64,000 nucleotides of DNA from Stereocaulon alpinum (taxonomy: Eukaryota > Ascomycota > Lecanoromycetes > Lecanorales > Stereocaulaceae), in NCBI GenBank assembly GCA_018257865.1, contig JAEUBA010000076.1:62001-126000 (forward strand). The letters are read 5' to 3'. Positions 44,909-57,320 of the stretch are shown piece after piece (position 1 is the first letter of the stretch; the number at the start of each line of letters is the position of its first letter). The notes below the pieces were generated by a model. The model ran no database searches. It had not been told where the DNA came from and saw only the letters and a program-made list of their open reading frames with translations. The position numbers and the translations under genes are program-made.

Positions 44909-47900
44909 GTTGGCGGTTGGCGTTGAAATGGAGGGATGTCTTTGAACTTCGAAGAAGAGGGTGCTGGTCTGGTCCAGCCAGTGGTGCAGTAGCACTTTTC
45001 AAGGCTGTTTGTAGCTTGTCGATGCTCGGATATAAAGAGGCATCTGATGACCATGTTGTGGAACAAAGTCGCCATCTTGTTTCGTTAGCCGCTGTCTGCT
45101 GAGTATCTCTTGACTCACCATTCGGTCACACTGTACAAAGGGTAGGACACCGCATATCGGAGAACGTTGCAATGAGGAAAGAGGAAGCTGCTCTGAATCA
45201 GAATGTAAAGGACAGCATGGCAGTCAGATGCGCCGCCATTCGCAGCTCAATCACTTCTGGTGTTCCATGTTCTTGGAACGTCAAGCGGCATACTCGTGGC
45301 CGTTTGCGCGCTTGCTTTGGTTCATTGCGGTCTGTATGAACATCAACTATAATCGTGAAACCTGAGCTAGCGCTGTAGGTGAAGAAGGGGCCGACGAACA
45401 CTAAAACCGGATGTCAAAAAACCCCTTCTACATACTAGAACATTGCCCAGTGGTACCGGGTTCTCGAAAACGAGTCACCTTGTACCGATCAAAAGGTCGA
45501 TCCACGGGAGCTCGTCCTGTGTTTGATGCTGGATCTCGGATTCTGAAGTCGTCGATAGAAATTCTGAAGTCTTCCAGTCTGTGCCAGCCCGCTGGCGCCT
45601 CTGATAGTCCGTATGGGCATGTTATCTTATATGAGTCACTTCGTGGAACGAAACCGATGACTTCGTCCATGTTCGGCTGGAAACGTCCAATCTGCAGCGG
45701 ACTCTAAGCCGACAACGCTACGTTCTCAGGCAAAGGGACATGGAACAGCGCGTCGTCTACACCTCTCCACAGCCGTACTCGAGAACTGTCAGGAGATGAT
45801 CGATAAGAGTTGAGGAGCATGACCCAGGCGCGTTGGTATGTCGGCTAAGGACTGGCGACGGCTTGCGGAGGCTTCCCGATGCGGTCAAAGCCCAAAATGC
45901 TTTGCCAACTCGTCTTTTGACATTCTCCAGCGTATGTCTGCAGCTCGTATCTCCTCTTCAGGGCCGATTCAGCTCGTGTACTCAAGGATGTCATGTCACC
46001 GGCTCTGAAGGTCCCACCTTTGCGCGGATCAGGGAGTCAAAGACCACCGCCTTTGTCAACTTGAATGGAGAACTGAAGGTTGGTTTGATTGGGTATTCTA
46101 CCTGCGTACCGCCAGCGAAAGCCCTGCCTCTGATAATGCTCGCGAAGGCAAGGGTCGGAATTGACGACCTGGTCTGACATGGATCTCTTGCAGCGTTTGG
46201 CATCGTTAGCTTGAAGCTGTGGTTGAACATGGCGATGTTCCCTTGTTCCTGATGTGGTCTGATCGATTGCGGCGTCGCGAAAGGGATTCGTGTGATGATT
46301 TGACGGATGCGAACTTGGTAGCCTTCAACCTCCCTGGTACTCCTGCGAGATCGCTAAAGGTGTATCCCCCTCTCGAATCCTGAACTCCTTTGTCATTTTT
46401 CAAGAGTAGCTGGATCCGGAATTGTAACGTATCACGCCAACTGCTGCTGCGCGTTGAGGCCGCCTTCCAAGATTTTCTGATAGTCGTTTGTTGAAGATTC
46501 TGAACAGATTATTTGCAGAAGGTCGAACTCAATCCCAGACAGCGTCTCTCGGACTTGCTGGTTTTTTGACTTTTTAGCTCGAGCTGAAGTAGCTGGTGCA
46601 AGAAGCCAGCTGAATCCATGTGTGTAGAGGTATTCCGATACGCATATGAGGCCAGGCATAGCATTAAAGCTGAACACCTTGTAGCGTGAGTTCATCAGGT
46701 GAATCTACCAAAATTGCGTTGTGGCATGGCCATAACCTCGGACTTGCTAGCGCCATGTTCTGATTTACAACGATACAGCCAGTCGAACACATATTTTGTT
46801 TCTTCCGACCGTCTGAAATCTTACGGAAGTTTAATTGGTCAAGCACAATATTCTACCAGGCTCATACTCTAGCAAACTGAGCCATTAGGTGTGCATAAGA
46901 GCCTCCTACAGCGAGATCTGTCGTTGCACTGAAAAATGCGCTGACCCGAAGCACTGCAACAGAGCCAGCGCCTTTGAGTCTACTGCTCCAATATGGTATG
47001 AACGAACTCAGCAGGACCAGCTGTCAGTACCGCTTTGGAGGGACTCTAATGTGATAGCTTCGTTGACATGATAAACAGCCCTTCACAATGTCGACAGTGC
47101 ATCACAAGGCGAGCAACACCCCCACAATTCGGTTGAGTACTTTCTATTCATAGATCACAGCCTAGCACCAGTCTATCGTCAAAGTGAGACCTCATTTCCT
47201 AGCTTGAAGCTCTTCTGGAGCCTTAAGGTTTGCGTGAAACAGAACAATCACATGCCCCGCGCCGTTACCCTCGTGATATGACTCTTGCATCAATCAATAT
47301 CCTTGTAGAATCCATCGATAGGGTTCTAATCAATCACTGTCTTGACCTTCCCCGCACTGAAAGCGACTAATCCCGGGCCTTCTGGCAGCTAGCAGCACGA
47401 TTAGCGGGTTCAGGCGGCGTGGCGCTCTTGATGCGAATGAGTCGGAAGTGGAGGCATACAGCGATCCTCTCGCCATCAAGGACTCTTCGAGGGCTTGTTT
47501 TTCCAATTGTAAAGCTGAAAGAGTACCAGAGAAAGCATCAAAGCGACAGGTTGGCGTTTGCAATGGCTTCAAGGCCCAGAACTATCTGTTTTTCAGCTAC
47601 AAGACGCTGGCCATAGCTCTGAGTACTGATATCAGAGCTTCAACCCCTCTTCCTGCAGCCTGAAACTTTGGAAGCTGTGGAGCCCCTTTTACGAAAGTTA
47701 ATATCCGGCAGCCCAATGAGATCCTGAAGAAAGATATCACGCTCATTGTCGGAATTCTCAGCAGACGCTAGAGTCCTCTAGCGTGCTTTTCGCCCACTTT
47801 TTTCTCGTATATCTTGACCTCAGAATCACAACAACACCTTCCAACCTCATCCTTCAACATCAGACAAATTTGTCTGGCCATCTCACCTTTTTTGATCCAG

Positions 47901-47920
47901 ATCTTCTATTATCTAAAGCA
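44909..47920. other. Unresolved 3-kb stretch
   Basis: Many short frames on both strands, none longer than about 115 codons. Some minus-strand fragments look protein-like (for example near 45200-45400 and 46210-46690) but I could not join them with consistent splice sites. It may be an intron-rich orphan gene or a decayed one. Confidence 0.35.
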
Positions 47921-48934
47921 ATGCCGGATATACACAAGGCTACGTCCTTACCACTGTTGCAACCAGCGTGGCCGGCACTCAAGGTAAGATGCATGTCCGA
48001 CCGGGGTTGCGAGACCAACACTGACAAGAATGACCCAGCACTACAATAGCAAAGACAAAGCCTTCCAAGGTACAGCAGGCAACACACAGGTAGCAGAGAC
48101 CTCGATGCCTCTCTTACCGGCGGCCTCACTGCCGGTGTCCAAAGCTCGCGGTAAGCAGTGAACCCACAGCTCAGAGGTCAACACTGACAAGGAACAGTCT
48201 ATTAAGGCAGTCCATAAACAAGGTCATTGTCTTCATAGGCATGGCAGGTGAGCCACTGACAACAGGTCACTCCAGAGCTCTCGTCTGTCGAAGTGCTCAC
48301 TGGCTGCATCCAGTACTTAAGGTAAGCAGCAGCTTCAAAGCTCAGAGATCAACACTGAAAAAACATCAGATACATGGCCACGAAAGACTTGTCGATGGTA
48401 GCAAGCAAGCGAACATGTCAAGGAGACTACGACTCTCTTGCTGGCAGCAACCACGTCGACAATCACCACCACCTTCCAGCAACACGCAAGCAAAACGTGA
48501 CCGTGACCAGAAACTTCAACGTCCACAGGCAAGCCAAGTTTTTCATCGAACCATCGCTAACATGCAGGCCACAGGTAGTCATCAGTAGGGCTTCCCAATC
48601 CAAACACCTACCTCTGCCACACATTGTCACTGCCACAGCCTTATCATCCCCACTACTCACGTCTACCTCCACAGCGGAGGCTACCGTCATCATTCAGCCA
48701 AGCCTTACTCATTGGCCAGCAACGGATCCACCTGTACGTGGTGCTGGCTACGAACCCCATGCACCTTCGGGTGTCATGGAAGCCGACGGATCCAAGGGGT
48801 GGTTGGTGGGGTCTGCCGGTAAGCATCGCTGTTTCTCTTCTCTCAAGTTGCGATATCGGAGCGAAGTCGTCATGTTTGGTGTTGTGTTACTCTCAATTCC
48901 CTCACCACCGGCCCCCCCTTATAACACCCTCTGA
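47921..48934 (+). CDS. Intron-rich orphan locus with look-alike introns (structure unresolved)
   Basis: An ATG at 47921 opens a 21-codon exon ending at 47983 (PAWPALK) before a GTAAGA donor; the acceptor at 48037-48038 keeps the frame. Two further donors of the form GTAAGC lie at 48151 and 48322. A long open frame with an ATG at 48374 then runs to 48934 (Thr/Ser/His-rich, for example NHVDNHHHLPATRKQNVTV) and has a good donor, GTAAGC, at 48821. I could not find one set of joins that keeps frame from first to last exon. No family is recognised. The exon before 48821 is phase-compatible with an acceptor at 49153-49154 in the next gene, so both may be one transcript. Confidence 0.35.
47984..48369 (+). 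repeat. Three similar short introns (possible introner-type copies)
   Basis: Candidate introns start at 47984, 48151 and 48322. Each begins GTAAG and carries CAACACTGA near its branch region. The second and third also share AGCTCAGAG with a following A/GTCAACACTGA. Lengths are 47-55 nt. The match exceeds splice-signal conservation for copies two and three, but the total is short. Confidence 0.45.
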
Positions 48935-49132
48935 AAAATCTTTCTTCCTCGCCCCCTCAACTTTCCTTTCCATTCAACAGTTAGCCCAGAATCATTTCAT
49001 ACACATCCCTTTCTCTTACTCACGTCCGTCCTTCATTTACACATCAATTATCTTCACCTGCACCCATTCTGCACTTACAAGGCTAACATCCCTTCCCAAT
49101 TCAAGCTGTGTGAGTTCATTCTCCAATAAATA

Positions 49133-49731
49133 ATGAACACATACCCGCATGCAGTGGCAGACCCCACCAACCGGGGGTACCTCAACCTCCGAAACAATAG
49201 GTACTTCGCAGTTGTCCACGGGCGAGAAGCCCGTGTGTTGACAGACCCGGCGGAAATTGCCGCCAAGATTGCCAACGATGTAACTCATTCCACCTTCGAC
49301 TGAACGCTTTTTCAAGGAGCTAACTATGCTATCAGAGGCAGGCGCACCAACAGGCCCCACCCACAAACCTCAACGCCGCTGAACAGGCGGATTGGACGCT
49401 GTTCTACAATTGTATGTCCACATACCTGGTACAACCTACCTCGTCATCATCGCTAATCATCATGCCGTGCGATAGACCTCGTCGACGTCCAATCATACGA
49501 CTACACCCGGTGGCAAAACCCACAGACGTGGTCGGACAAGTATGTGGTTCACCTTGACCGATTCTTTTCATGACAATGCTAACTCAAAACAGACTCACCA
49601 GAGCGCGGGGCACTCTCAAGATCCTGAGATTGCGGGCCGCAGGGACCATAACGCGAGCATTGGTCTCTTACGACAATAGTGGGAAGGCGCACTGGACTGG
49701 GCCCAAGCCGCAGGGTTGGGAGCAGATGTAG
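49133..49731 (+). CDS. Small four-exon protein, N terminus resembling the RNase H1 N-terminal domain
   Basis: Exons 49133-49279, 49336-49411, 49476-49539 and 49593-49731; introns GT-AG with CTAAC-type branch sites and matching phases; 141 residues. The first exon reads GYLNLRNNRYFAVVHGREAR and VLTDPAEIAAKIAND. The YFAVVHGREARVL segment recalls the YAVxxGRxxGVY pattern of the caulimovirus VI/RNase H1 N-terminal fold that binds RNA-DNA hybrids. The rest (DYTRWQNPQTWSDKLTRA, VSYDNSGKAHWTGPKP) shows no RNase H catalytic residues. The domain call is tentative. The start at 49133 lies in a possible upstream intron (GTGAGT near 49110 to CAG at 49154), so the true first exon could lie upstream, maybe in the preceding locus. 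Confidence 0.55.
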
Positions 49732-50061
49732 GGGGGTGTGCGAGGAGGGGATCATAATTCGCGGTTCAGGGATTGTATCATCATTCGGAGTTCAGGATTG
49801 TATTATCGTTTGGGGTTCAGGCGCAGGCGTTATCTCACTACGCGGGTGGTACAAGCGGAGCTCATGTCATCATCATTGAATCACTAGTGGAGAAATCAAA
49901 CACATTAATATCATCATGAGCGGAGACTAGCCTGCCAAGAAATCAACATGAGCGAGCAATGACCCTCTCTCATATTCTCACATACGTTAATTAGCCCCAG
50001 TTACATTGCCATGACCAAAACTCCAATTAAAAATAGTAAATTTTACATAAACACCCTAATG

Positions 50062-52400
50062 CTACACTTCAAATCTCCCCACCGCCATCACCTCATCAGC
50101 ACGCACCCTCTCCACCAACATCCTCAAATTCTCCTCATCCTGCGCATAGCTCACATAATCAGTCCCCGTACAAACCCTCGTCAACTCCACCGCTTTCTCA
50201 GCCCAGATGCATGCTTGCTTGAAGTCGCCTAGCATGGCAGTTATGGTGTATGCGAGGCGGTAGCTAGGTCATAATCAGCGAGGAAATATCTGTAAAGCTT
50301 TTCGGAGGCCATACTGTCTCGTCAACTCCATATGCACCACCCCTTCAGCCTGTAGCAGTCGGATGATCTCAACAACAGCATCAAGCGTCCCCCCATCATC
50401 ACCACCCAACACGCTCCCATCAGGGCATAAGTATCTCTCGACAACTCTCCGATTCACAACGCACAATCTCTGTCTCCGTCCCTCACTATCCCTTCCAAAC
50501 TGCGTCCGCGTATCGCATGCTGCGCAATCGCATTGGAAGCCGTAGCGATCGAGTTGTTCTTGGCGTGCGGATTGGTAGGCGCAGATGTTGATGTAGGATG
50601 TTAGGATTTCTTCGCCGGGTGAGATGTCGCGGATTGCGTGGACGGTTAGTTCTCCGCACCGGCCTAGGGCGGCGTTCCAGTTGTGGTAGACGTTGGGGGT
50701 GCAGGAGTGGTTCATGCGGGAGGCTTCGTATACGATTGCGGAACCGGCGTCTGCGGAGAATGAGTTTGTTTCGAAGATTTGGAGGACTTGCTGGCGGACG
50801 GCCATTGGTAGGTCGAGCTTGGCGTGTATTGGGGTCTCGGACAGGATTTGTAACCACTCTAGACGTCCAGGGTCGCGGTCTGCATTCAGGGTGGCTGCTA
50901 GGGTGAGGTAGGAGGCTTGGTCGGCTGGGGAGAGCTGTTGGAATCTGAGGGGAACATGGTAGATCTCTTCGCCGTTGCTCTTCTCGAGGAGGAGAAGAGG
51001 CGGCTCGCGGAGAATACGGGTTCCACGTGGGATGAAGTGTGTGGAGAACATTCCGATGCCTTTGTTCGCAATGGCTTTGATCTCGTAGAGTTTTGTTGGG
51101 AGCACTGTGAGAGGTTATATTAGTATTGGAGCGTTAGGAGGCAGTGGGGAGACAAACGCAGGTCTGACTTTGGATAGACAGCGACTCCTGCAGAAGCAAC
51201 AGTAGCAGCAACAGCGACATTCCCATTATCCTTGACTTCAAACTCCTTTGGCGCCAGGCCAACAATTTCGGCGACGCCATGAATTTCTTTCCCAGCAGTT
51301 GGTAACGGCACATGCTCACTGACTGCATAGTTGTCAGGCGTTACGATGGAGTCGCTTTCCTCAATCTCTTCAACGGCAGCGGTAGGAGTATCTTCGGCCT
51401 CCGCCTTCGTAACCCACTGCGTCGCAGTAGTTGCGGTGTCTTGAGGGGCGCGGATGACGATGGTTTCAGTAGTCGTGACACAAGCACAATCCTGCTTCGA
51501 GATGTTGAGAACGGCTTGGGGGGCAGCAGCATCATCATTGGCAGCATTTTTTTTGTTGTGAATCCCAGTCTCACTGCCAGTGTTAACCTTCTTCCTCCAT
51601 TCTTGGTTGTCTTCGTTGACAACATGGTTGCTCTGCTCGACGGTAGCATGTCTGTCTTCTTCGTCGGCAGTAGCATGGCCAATCGTCTCCTTTGCACCAG
51701 CCTCCTGACCTGCAGCGATGGTATTATCTTCCCATACTCTTGAAGCGACTTCTTCCTTATCAATGTCAAACTTATGCTGGTCCGGCGAGTTAGAGAAGTG
51801 GTCCTGCGTATGCTCCTGCTCCAACTCTTTCAGGATGCGTTTGTCTTCAAGTGTGACAGTAACCTTGTATGTGACCTCCTGGGTTTCCTGGCCGGAAGCC
51901 TCAGCAGCGCCGTTCTCCCGACAATTGACAAGGCTGTCGTTTCTGGCATGGTTCAAAGCCTTGTCGCATCCGGCTTCCGCTTCCAATTCCAAAGCCTCCA
52001 ATATTGCCAGCCTTGAAAGGACCTTGGATGATCTTTCAAATACAGCACTAACTTCATCTTTGGGACTGGTAATCTCCATCGGCTTGAGCGCGAGCTCCGG
52101 CTGGTTGTTAGCTTTCTCGACGTACTTCTTCTCAATGTTCGGCTTCTGCTCCTTGGCTGGCGCATTCCAAGAGATATCGACAGTTTCCGCGAAATTTTCG
52201 TTGTTCTCTGTGTCACTATCAACTTGTCGCTTTGTTCTGTTTGCTGACTTCTTCTTGCTCCTCTTCCCACCGCGATGATTCCTGCGTTTGCCACCTTGTC
52301 GCGCCGTTGGAGACCCTTGGCTCGACGGAGTAGGAGAGCCCTCGCATCCTGCAATGCTTACGCTAGGCGTTGCAGTGATGGTCAATGTCTCTATAGCCAT
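50062..52400 (-). CDS. SET-domain protein with long disordered N terminus
   Basis: Three exons: 52400-51158, 51104-50315 and 50263-50062, phases consistent, 744 residues. Exon 1 encodes about 414 mostly disordered, Glu/Ala/Thr-rich residues with a Lys/Arg block (GGKRRNHRGGKRSKKKSANR). Exon 2 holds a split-type SET domain: YEIKAIANKGIGMFSTHFIP, RMNHSCTPNVYHNWN, PGEEILTSYI and a post-SET cysteine cluster (FQCDCAACDT), as in fungal SET5/SMYD-like protein-lysine methyltransferases. Exon 3 adds a TPR-like helical tail (YTITAMLGDFKQACIWAEKA). The intron 1 donor GTTTGT is weak; without it exon 1 would be a separate gene, but its frame and the missing SET start codon favour one gene. Confidence 0.75.
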
Positions 52401-53999
52401 TATGATGGAGATGTGAGTGTGATTTCACGCTTCGGTGTGTGTGGAATCTGCAGTAGGAGGGCCGTAGTACGTGTATAATTATACTTACCCTCGCCCAAGA
52501 AAGATTTGGGCAAGGAAGACTAGGTAGTGACAGAGCAGTGACAGAGAAGACAATGAATAATCCCTTAACAGAAATACATGCAAGTGATTGAGAAGGAGCT
52601 GTTTATACACGAGGAATGACATGAAGGTGTACCCTCAGGTGTTGAGTGGAAACCCGTCTTGCATCTATGTTTGCCACATAACAATCTTGCCAGCATTGAT
52701 TGCATCATCCGATGTCATGTAAAAGCGGCAGGCAATGCCCGATTGTTGGGAGTTTGCTTCACTTCCAGCAAACATTTAGCGATCGACCCAGTGTTCACCG
52801 CTGAGGGTCTCCTCAAGCGACTAGCATTGAGTCTAGGAATTCATTTCGAATTTGTATGTCGTGTTCACTGTTGCAACTTCCTCTTTAAGCCGTGGGAGTG
52901 ACCATAGGACTGTATTTTTACACCTCGCATTCATGCCACGACCAGACATTCAATCACTTCCCCATACGCTTAAGTCGATTACCTACCTCTTTCACTCTCA
53001 CTCCTTCACATATTGCAACTCAATTCCTCACGGAGAAGAATTCGCCAAATCTATACAAGGCGGAGAATCGTGCTTTCAGGACCCTCCCACACAATAGCAT
53101 AGTCTCATCAATCTCCATTCGGTAGCTCGTATTGTTGAAACGAAGCGCTTGCATATCTCAGAGTGGACATTCGACGCCCGATTCTACGGAAGGAGTCATT
53201 GCTTATCTCCACTAGAAAGAATAGCTGTCATGAGGTAGAGCTGTCATACAAAAGTGACGGTGTAGCCATCACGCGGTATGAACACTGCAACAGTGAAAAG
53301 AATGTTATACTCTAGATGCTACAGCAGCTACAGCAGCTACAGCAGCTACAGCAGCTACAGCAGCTACAGACTGACGCTATTCAAAAAGGCAAGGTCTTAA
53401 ACATCAGATGATGCTGAAAGCCGTAGAATAGGTAAAGCCAATAGTGCCCGACTTGTATAGGTAGAGAAAAGGACTGCATGGCGAATGTTGTTGGTCTTTT
53501 GTTATTGAGAGACCAAGGCTAGACTCGTCCACGCTAAGAAAATGGGTTACGCCACCCCGGAAGGGTCCCGGGATGCGGACCCTAGAACACCTCTCGAAGA
53601 GCCTTAGCTTGCGACTAATTATGATTCAGGGGTTGATTTGGGACTTCGCTTAAGGGACTTCCCGCATGGGAAATCATGGCATTCTAAAAAGCGGTGACGA
53701 GGACGGTGAAAGATACAAGACTGGTGCTTTCTAGGCAATCTAAAGGGGCTCTGACATACGACTGTTTATAGTATCGCCTTCGGGGATCAAGGGATGCAGG
53801 TGGCCGACTCTCTTCAGGGGTAATTCCAAGTCAAATGTACACTCCATTGCTACGAACAATAATATTTACACGAATCGATATTGATTACCCGCGACGATGG
53901 AAACCTCAAGCCAATCATGCAAAACTTGAAGGAGCGTAGCACGAACCCTGTAGAGCAGTCTAGACAGCCGGCGCCTGGCAATGCTCAGCGATTCTTGAC
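52401..53999. other. Intergenic 1.6 kb with one minisatellite
   Basis: Contains the promoter of the SET gene near 52401 and a CTACAGCAG tandem repeat at about 53319-53369. No supported gene. Confidence 0.5.
53319..53369. repeat. Minisatellite (CTACAGCAG), about 5.6 copies
   Basis: The 9-bp unit CTACAGCAG is repeated without mismatch. The period is a multiple of three, but no supported gene reads through it. Confidence 0.9.
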
Positions 54000-55356
54000 T
54001 TAGTTGACTTTCATGGGCCTGATGCCGCTTCCCATTTGGGGTGGAGGTGGGCCTCTGCGATTAGGTTAGACATAACAATAACACTCAAGAGAGCTGATTA
54101 TCTGCTTACGGGATCTGGTCCATGGATGAGACGTGGATCTCCTGTCTCCCGTTCATTATACGTCGCAACTTGCTGCTCGCAGGGTAAACTGGAATATTTC
54201 GTCAGCACTCCAGAACACAAAGACACATCTTCTCTACTTACCAACTTTGCGCAGCCTGTTCGGCGAGCCCAACGGCTGCAGAGTCTTCAGTCCCAACCAC
54301 GGGTCAACGCGCATATGATCCTCCCAGAAGCTCTTCAGCTCATAGTTGAAGGAATCCTGCTTGGGTATCACAAGCGTAGCTACCGTCTGCCATGGGTACT
54401 TCTCGGGATCCCAGACCTTGCCAGCGTATTCAACGGGCTGGTCCTCGAGATTTTCACACAATTGGTACTGTAGCAAGTATTCGGCATCGTGCTTCTCGTG
54501 GAAGTTCTTCAGCCATTGGTGGAGAATGTCAGATGGGTCTGCATCAGGCTTGACTGTCTCTTCGTACAGCTTCCTCTGAGTCTCAGAAGCCGGAACGAGA
54601 CAGAACTTGGCCACGTAGTCGCCGAAGCGGTAGGCAGTCTGCGAGTACTGACGGGTCGATTCGAGATGGGTGTTACGAACGGAGTCACGGAACTTCTGGA
54701 GATCGGTATCTGGTCGGGCCTCAAGTCTCTTGTACAGCTCTGGCTGGTTATTGCCATACTTCATTCTGAGATCAATGATTTCTCTGGTGGTCTTGGCATC
54801 TGCGAGGTCGAGGGCGGGAGTAGAGTTGAACTCGATATCCTGGGAGGTCTTTGTTGGGTCGAACATCTCTCCTTTAACGTTAAAAGCCTTCATGGCGAAA
54901 CCTCGTGGCTGGGGAATGCGGTCCTAGGGCATGATTAGCCTTGTTCTGGCAGGTTGATATAGATTGGGACCTACATCCAAGCCTGGGTCTCCTGGCTCGC
55001 TGCTGTAGCGGCACACTGTTGGATATTCTCCAGCTTCGGCAAACATGCTCTGCTTCAGATGCTTCGGGAGGTCGTCCTTGACAATGAGCATGCCCTTGAC
55101 GATGCCTTGCGTGCGAGCATGAGTGCCTAAAGTCTATCAGCGAAGCCCCTTCGCCATTATATGTAGACACCGTACCGCTATAGCAATGACGGTGCATATT
55201 CCATTGGGCCTTCTGAATGGCGTTGATCTGGTCTGCTACTGCCTGGATATCTTCTGCCTCATTCGGCGGGATTTTCTCAACGCCTGGGTCCTGCCAATGG
55301 ATGTATTTCCTGTTGGCCATGGCGTGCTGGTCCTCTGACTTGTTGGAGATATTCAT
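54000..55356 (-). CDS. Catalase-like haem protein (short, catalase-related family)
   Basis: Five exons: 55356-55176, 55126-54975, 54923-54242, 54188-54110 and 54054-54000; all GT-AG and phases consistent; 382 residues. The core reads THARTQGIVKGMLIVKDDLP, YPTVCRYSSEPGDPGLDD, RIPQPRGFAMKAFNVKGE and FNSTPALDLADAKTTREI, typical of the catalase-like group related to bacterial srpA/y4iL proteins. It is about 100-300 residues shorter than true fungal catalases and lacks an obvious RLFSY haem-tyrosine helix, so activity may be peroxidase- or oxygenase-like. The last two exons (79 and 55 nt) carry a short tail ending PPPPQMGSGIRPMKVN. It could belong to the neighbouring redox genes functionally. Confidence 0.85.
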
Positions 55357-57320
55357 TTTGTTGTATTGTGGTGAAGAATCTGTGGGATGTGTCCTGATCC
55401 CGAGTGAGGACTCTCAAACTGACCTGGCGAAGGGCGAAGGTGTTTGAGGCATGATATGATCGTCACTGTTGGAGGGGTACTTTGAACCATGTTAGTTCAT
55501 GTGGGGTTTGAATCGTGTTTTGATCTGAGTCCAGAGCCCAGATCTCCCCCCGCACCAGGAGGATGGCGTAGAGATGTTTTGCAATGATGCATCTCGCGCG
55601 TAGTTGGAGGAGGGGTTGGAAGACCGGCTTGAAAACAATTCAAATCATTGCTTGCCGGCTGAAGGGATACAGGCGGAGAAGTTGGTCGAGGCTTGCCAGA
55701 GTTTGCTTAGTCATCAATCCTGTAGAAGTGCTTTGTTTATAAGGCTGTTCATTGGTCAAGGAGCACATCCCGCATATCTTGGCATATCCAGAAGTTCGAT
55801 GCCAACTCTGCAGCAACATATCGATTCACGACCACAACGTTACATTCAACTTTGGCGCATAATTGATTAGTCCACGAACTGGTGATAGATCACCATCAAG
55901 GGATCAAAAGCGTTTTCGGCAAACAGCTTCCGAGATTCGTTCAATAGCAATCGTCGTGGTGGTTAGGGAATGGTGAATAGTGGCTGCAGGGCCAGCCAGA
56001 CGATCTCTAAACCTGCGTAGGATGACTTGCACGAACTGACACCTATCCACTAATAGAGTTCTGAATCCCAGAACCTATCTCATATGAGGCAGTGAACGGC
56101 ATGTTGATGGCGTAGCCCTCTAAGGGATACTTGAGGTCCACTTTTGGTTGATCTTCGCAGGTGCCAATCTTTCCTACGTATATCACTAGTGATCGCCGCC
56201 CCTGGCTTCTAAGCCAGAACAAGTGGCCGCCCACAGTGATTTGTGTTTCGGAATAATTGCGCTATAGATTCGTGTTTCCTCGCTAAGTCTGCCCTTTCGT
56301 TGGCCAGTGCCCCTTAGAGTAGTGACAACGAATGCTGCTTGACGTTACAGCAATGGTATGGGGGTTCGCTGGAGCGACAGTTGGCTGCATGCTACATATG
56401 TTGCTTTCCCACTCGTACTTGTACTCAAATATTGGCATGCCCAAGCCGCCTGGAACACCAGATCACTTGTGTGTTTCGCGAAATTCTACAATGCATAGAA
56501 TGGAGCCAAATGCTTGTTTATGAACCTTGTTGGGGTATAAGATAATGAACATTACATGACTATCCAATTTACTAGAGGTTTTGAGTACTTCTGTTCAGCG
56601 GGCCAACTTGATTTCTAGGCTCGACGCTCCTGGTCAAGGCTCTGGACAATAGCTTACCGATATTTGATGTCCATATTTCCCGGCTATTCAAGACGTACTC
56701 GATTCGGAAGTCATCTCAAACGAGCCTACTGAATGATCGCTGTGACAAGACACCCAGATCAGTGCTCGTGGCAGCCTGCAACTTACGAGGTTCAGACTTT
56801 GCTAGTGGCAACCTACGTTGGTCTCGTCGACTCTAAACAGGGAGAAAATGGGCACGTTAAGTCCAGGGGAGAGAAAGAGCGGGCAAAGAGGCCTGTGTAA
56901 AGGGGCGGAAGAGTCCATATGTTGGCTGTTACTGCAGTTCGGGCTAGTTCTCGATAGGACTTGAGAAGAGGGTCGGGCCAAAGCTTGGGTTGTCTGCCCA
57001 CCGAGCGTAACATAAAATGTCAGAAGAGCTCACGGCTTCCTCCAGTGGTGACGCTGAGAATGGTACGTTGAGAAGAGGATAGGACGGTGGAAGTGGATTT
57101 TGGCATTCTAGGCGGTGTCGAAGCTGGCGTTACTCACTTTGAGCGGTTCCAGGCCTGCCCGATACTCAGAATGCAAGGATTATGGACGCGGTGTACATAG
57201 TGTGAGATTAATGGGTAATCAGGCCTAGCAGGACACGATTCTTGGTCTTTCATTGTATGCATTCCTCGACTCTACACAAGTAGAGCACTAAACCTATACC
57301 TCAACACCCTCTCACACTCC
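55357..57320. other. Gene-poor 2-kb stretch
   Basis: No supported gene. The left end should contain the promoter of the catalase-like gene; the right end is the 3' flank of the SDR gene. Confidence 0.5.

Noticed and set aside
48241..48588. Second frame (115 codons) across the 48.3-48.6 kb exons
   Set aside because: Crosses a GTAAGC donor and reads Arg/Gln-rich text; the frame with the ATG at 48374 has better coding character, though the locus stays unresolved.
51312..52278. Plus-strand open frames opposite the SET gene's first exon
   Set aside because: Ser/Phe/Leu-rich antisense shadow of the Glu/Lys-rich exon; no domain or splice support.
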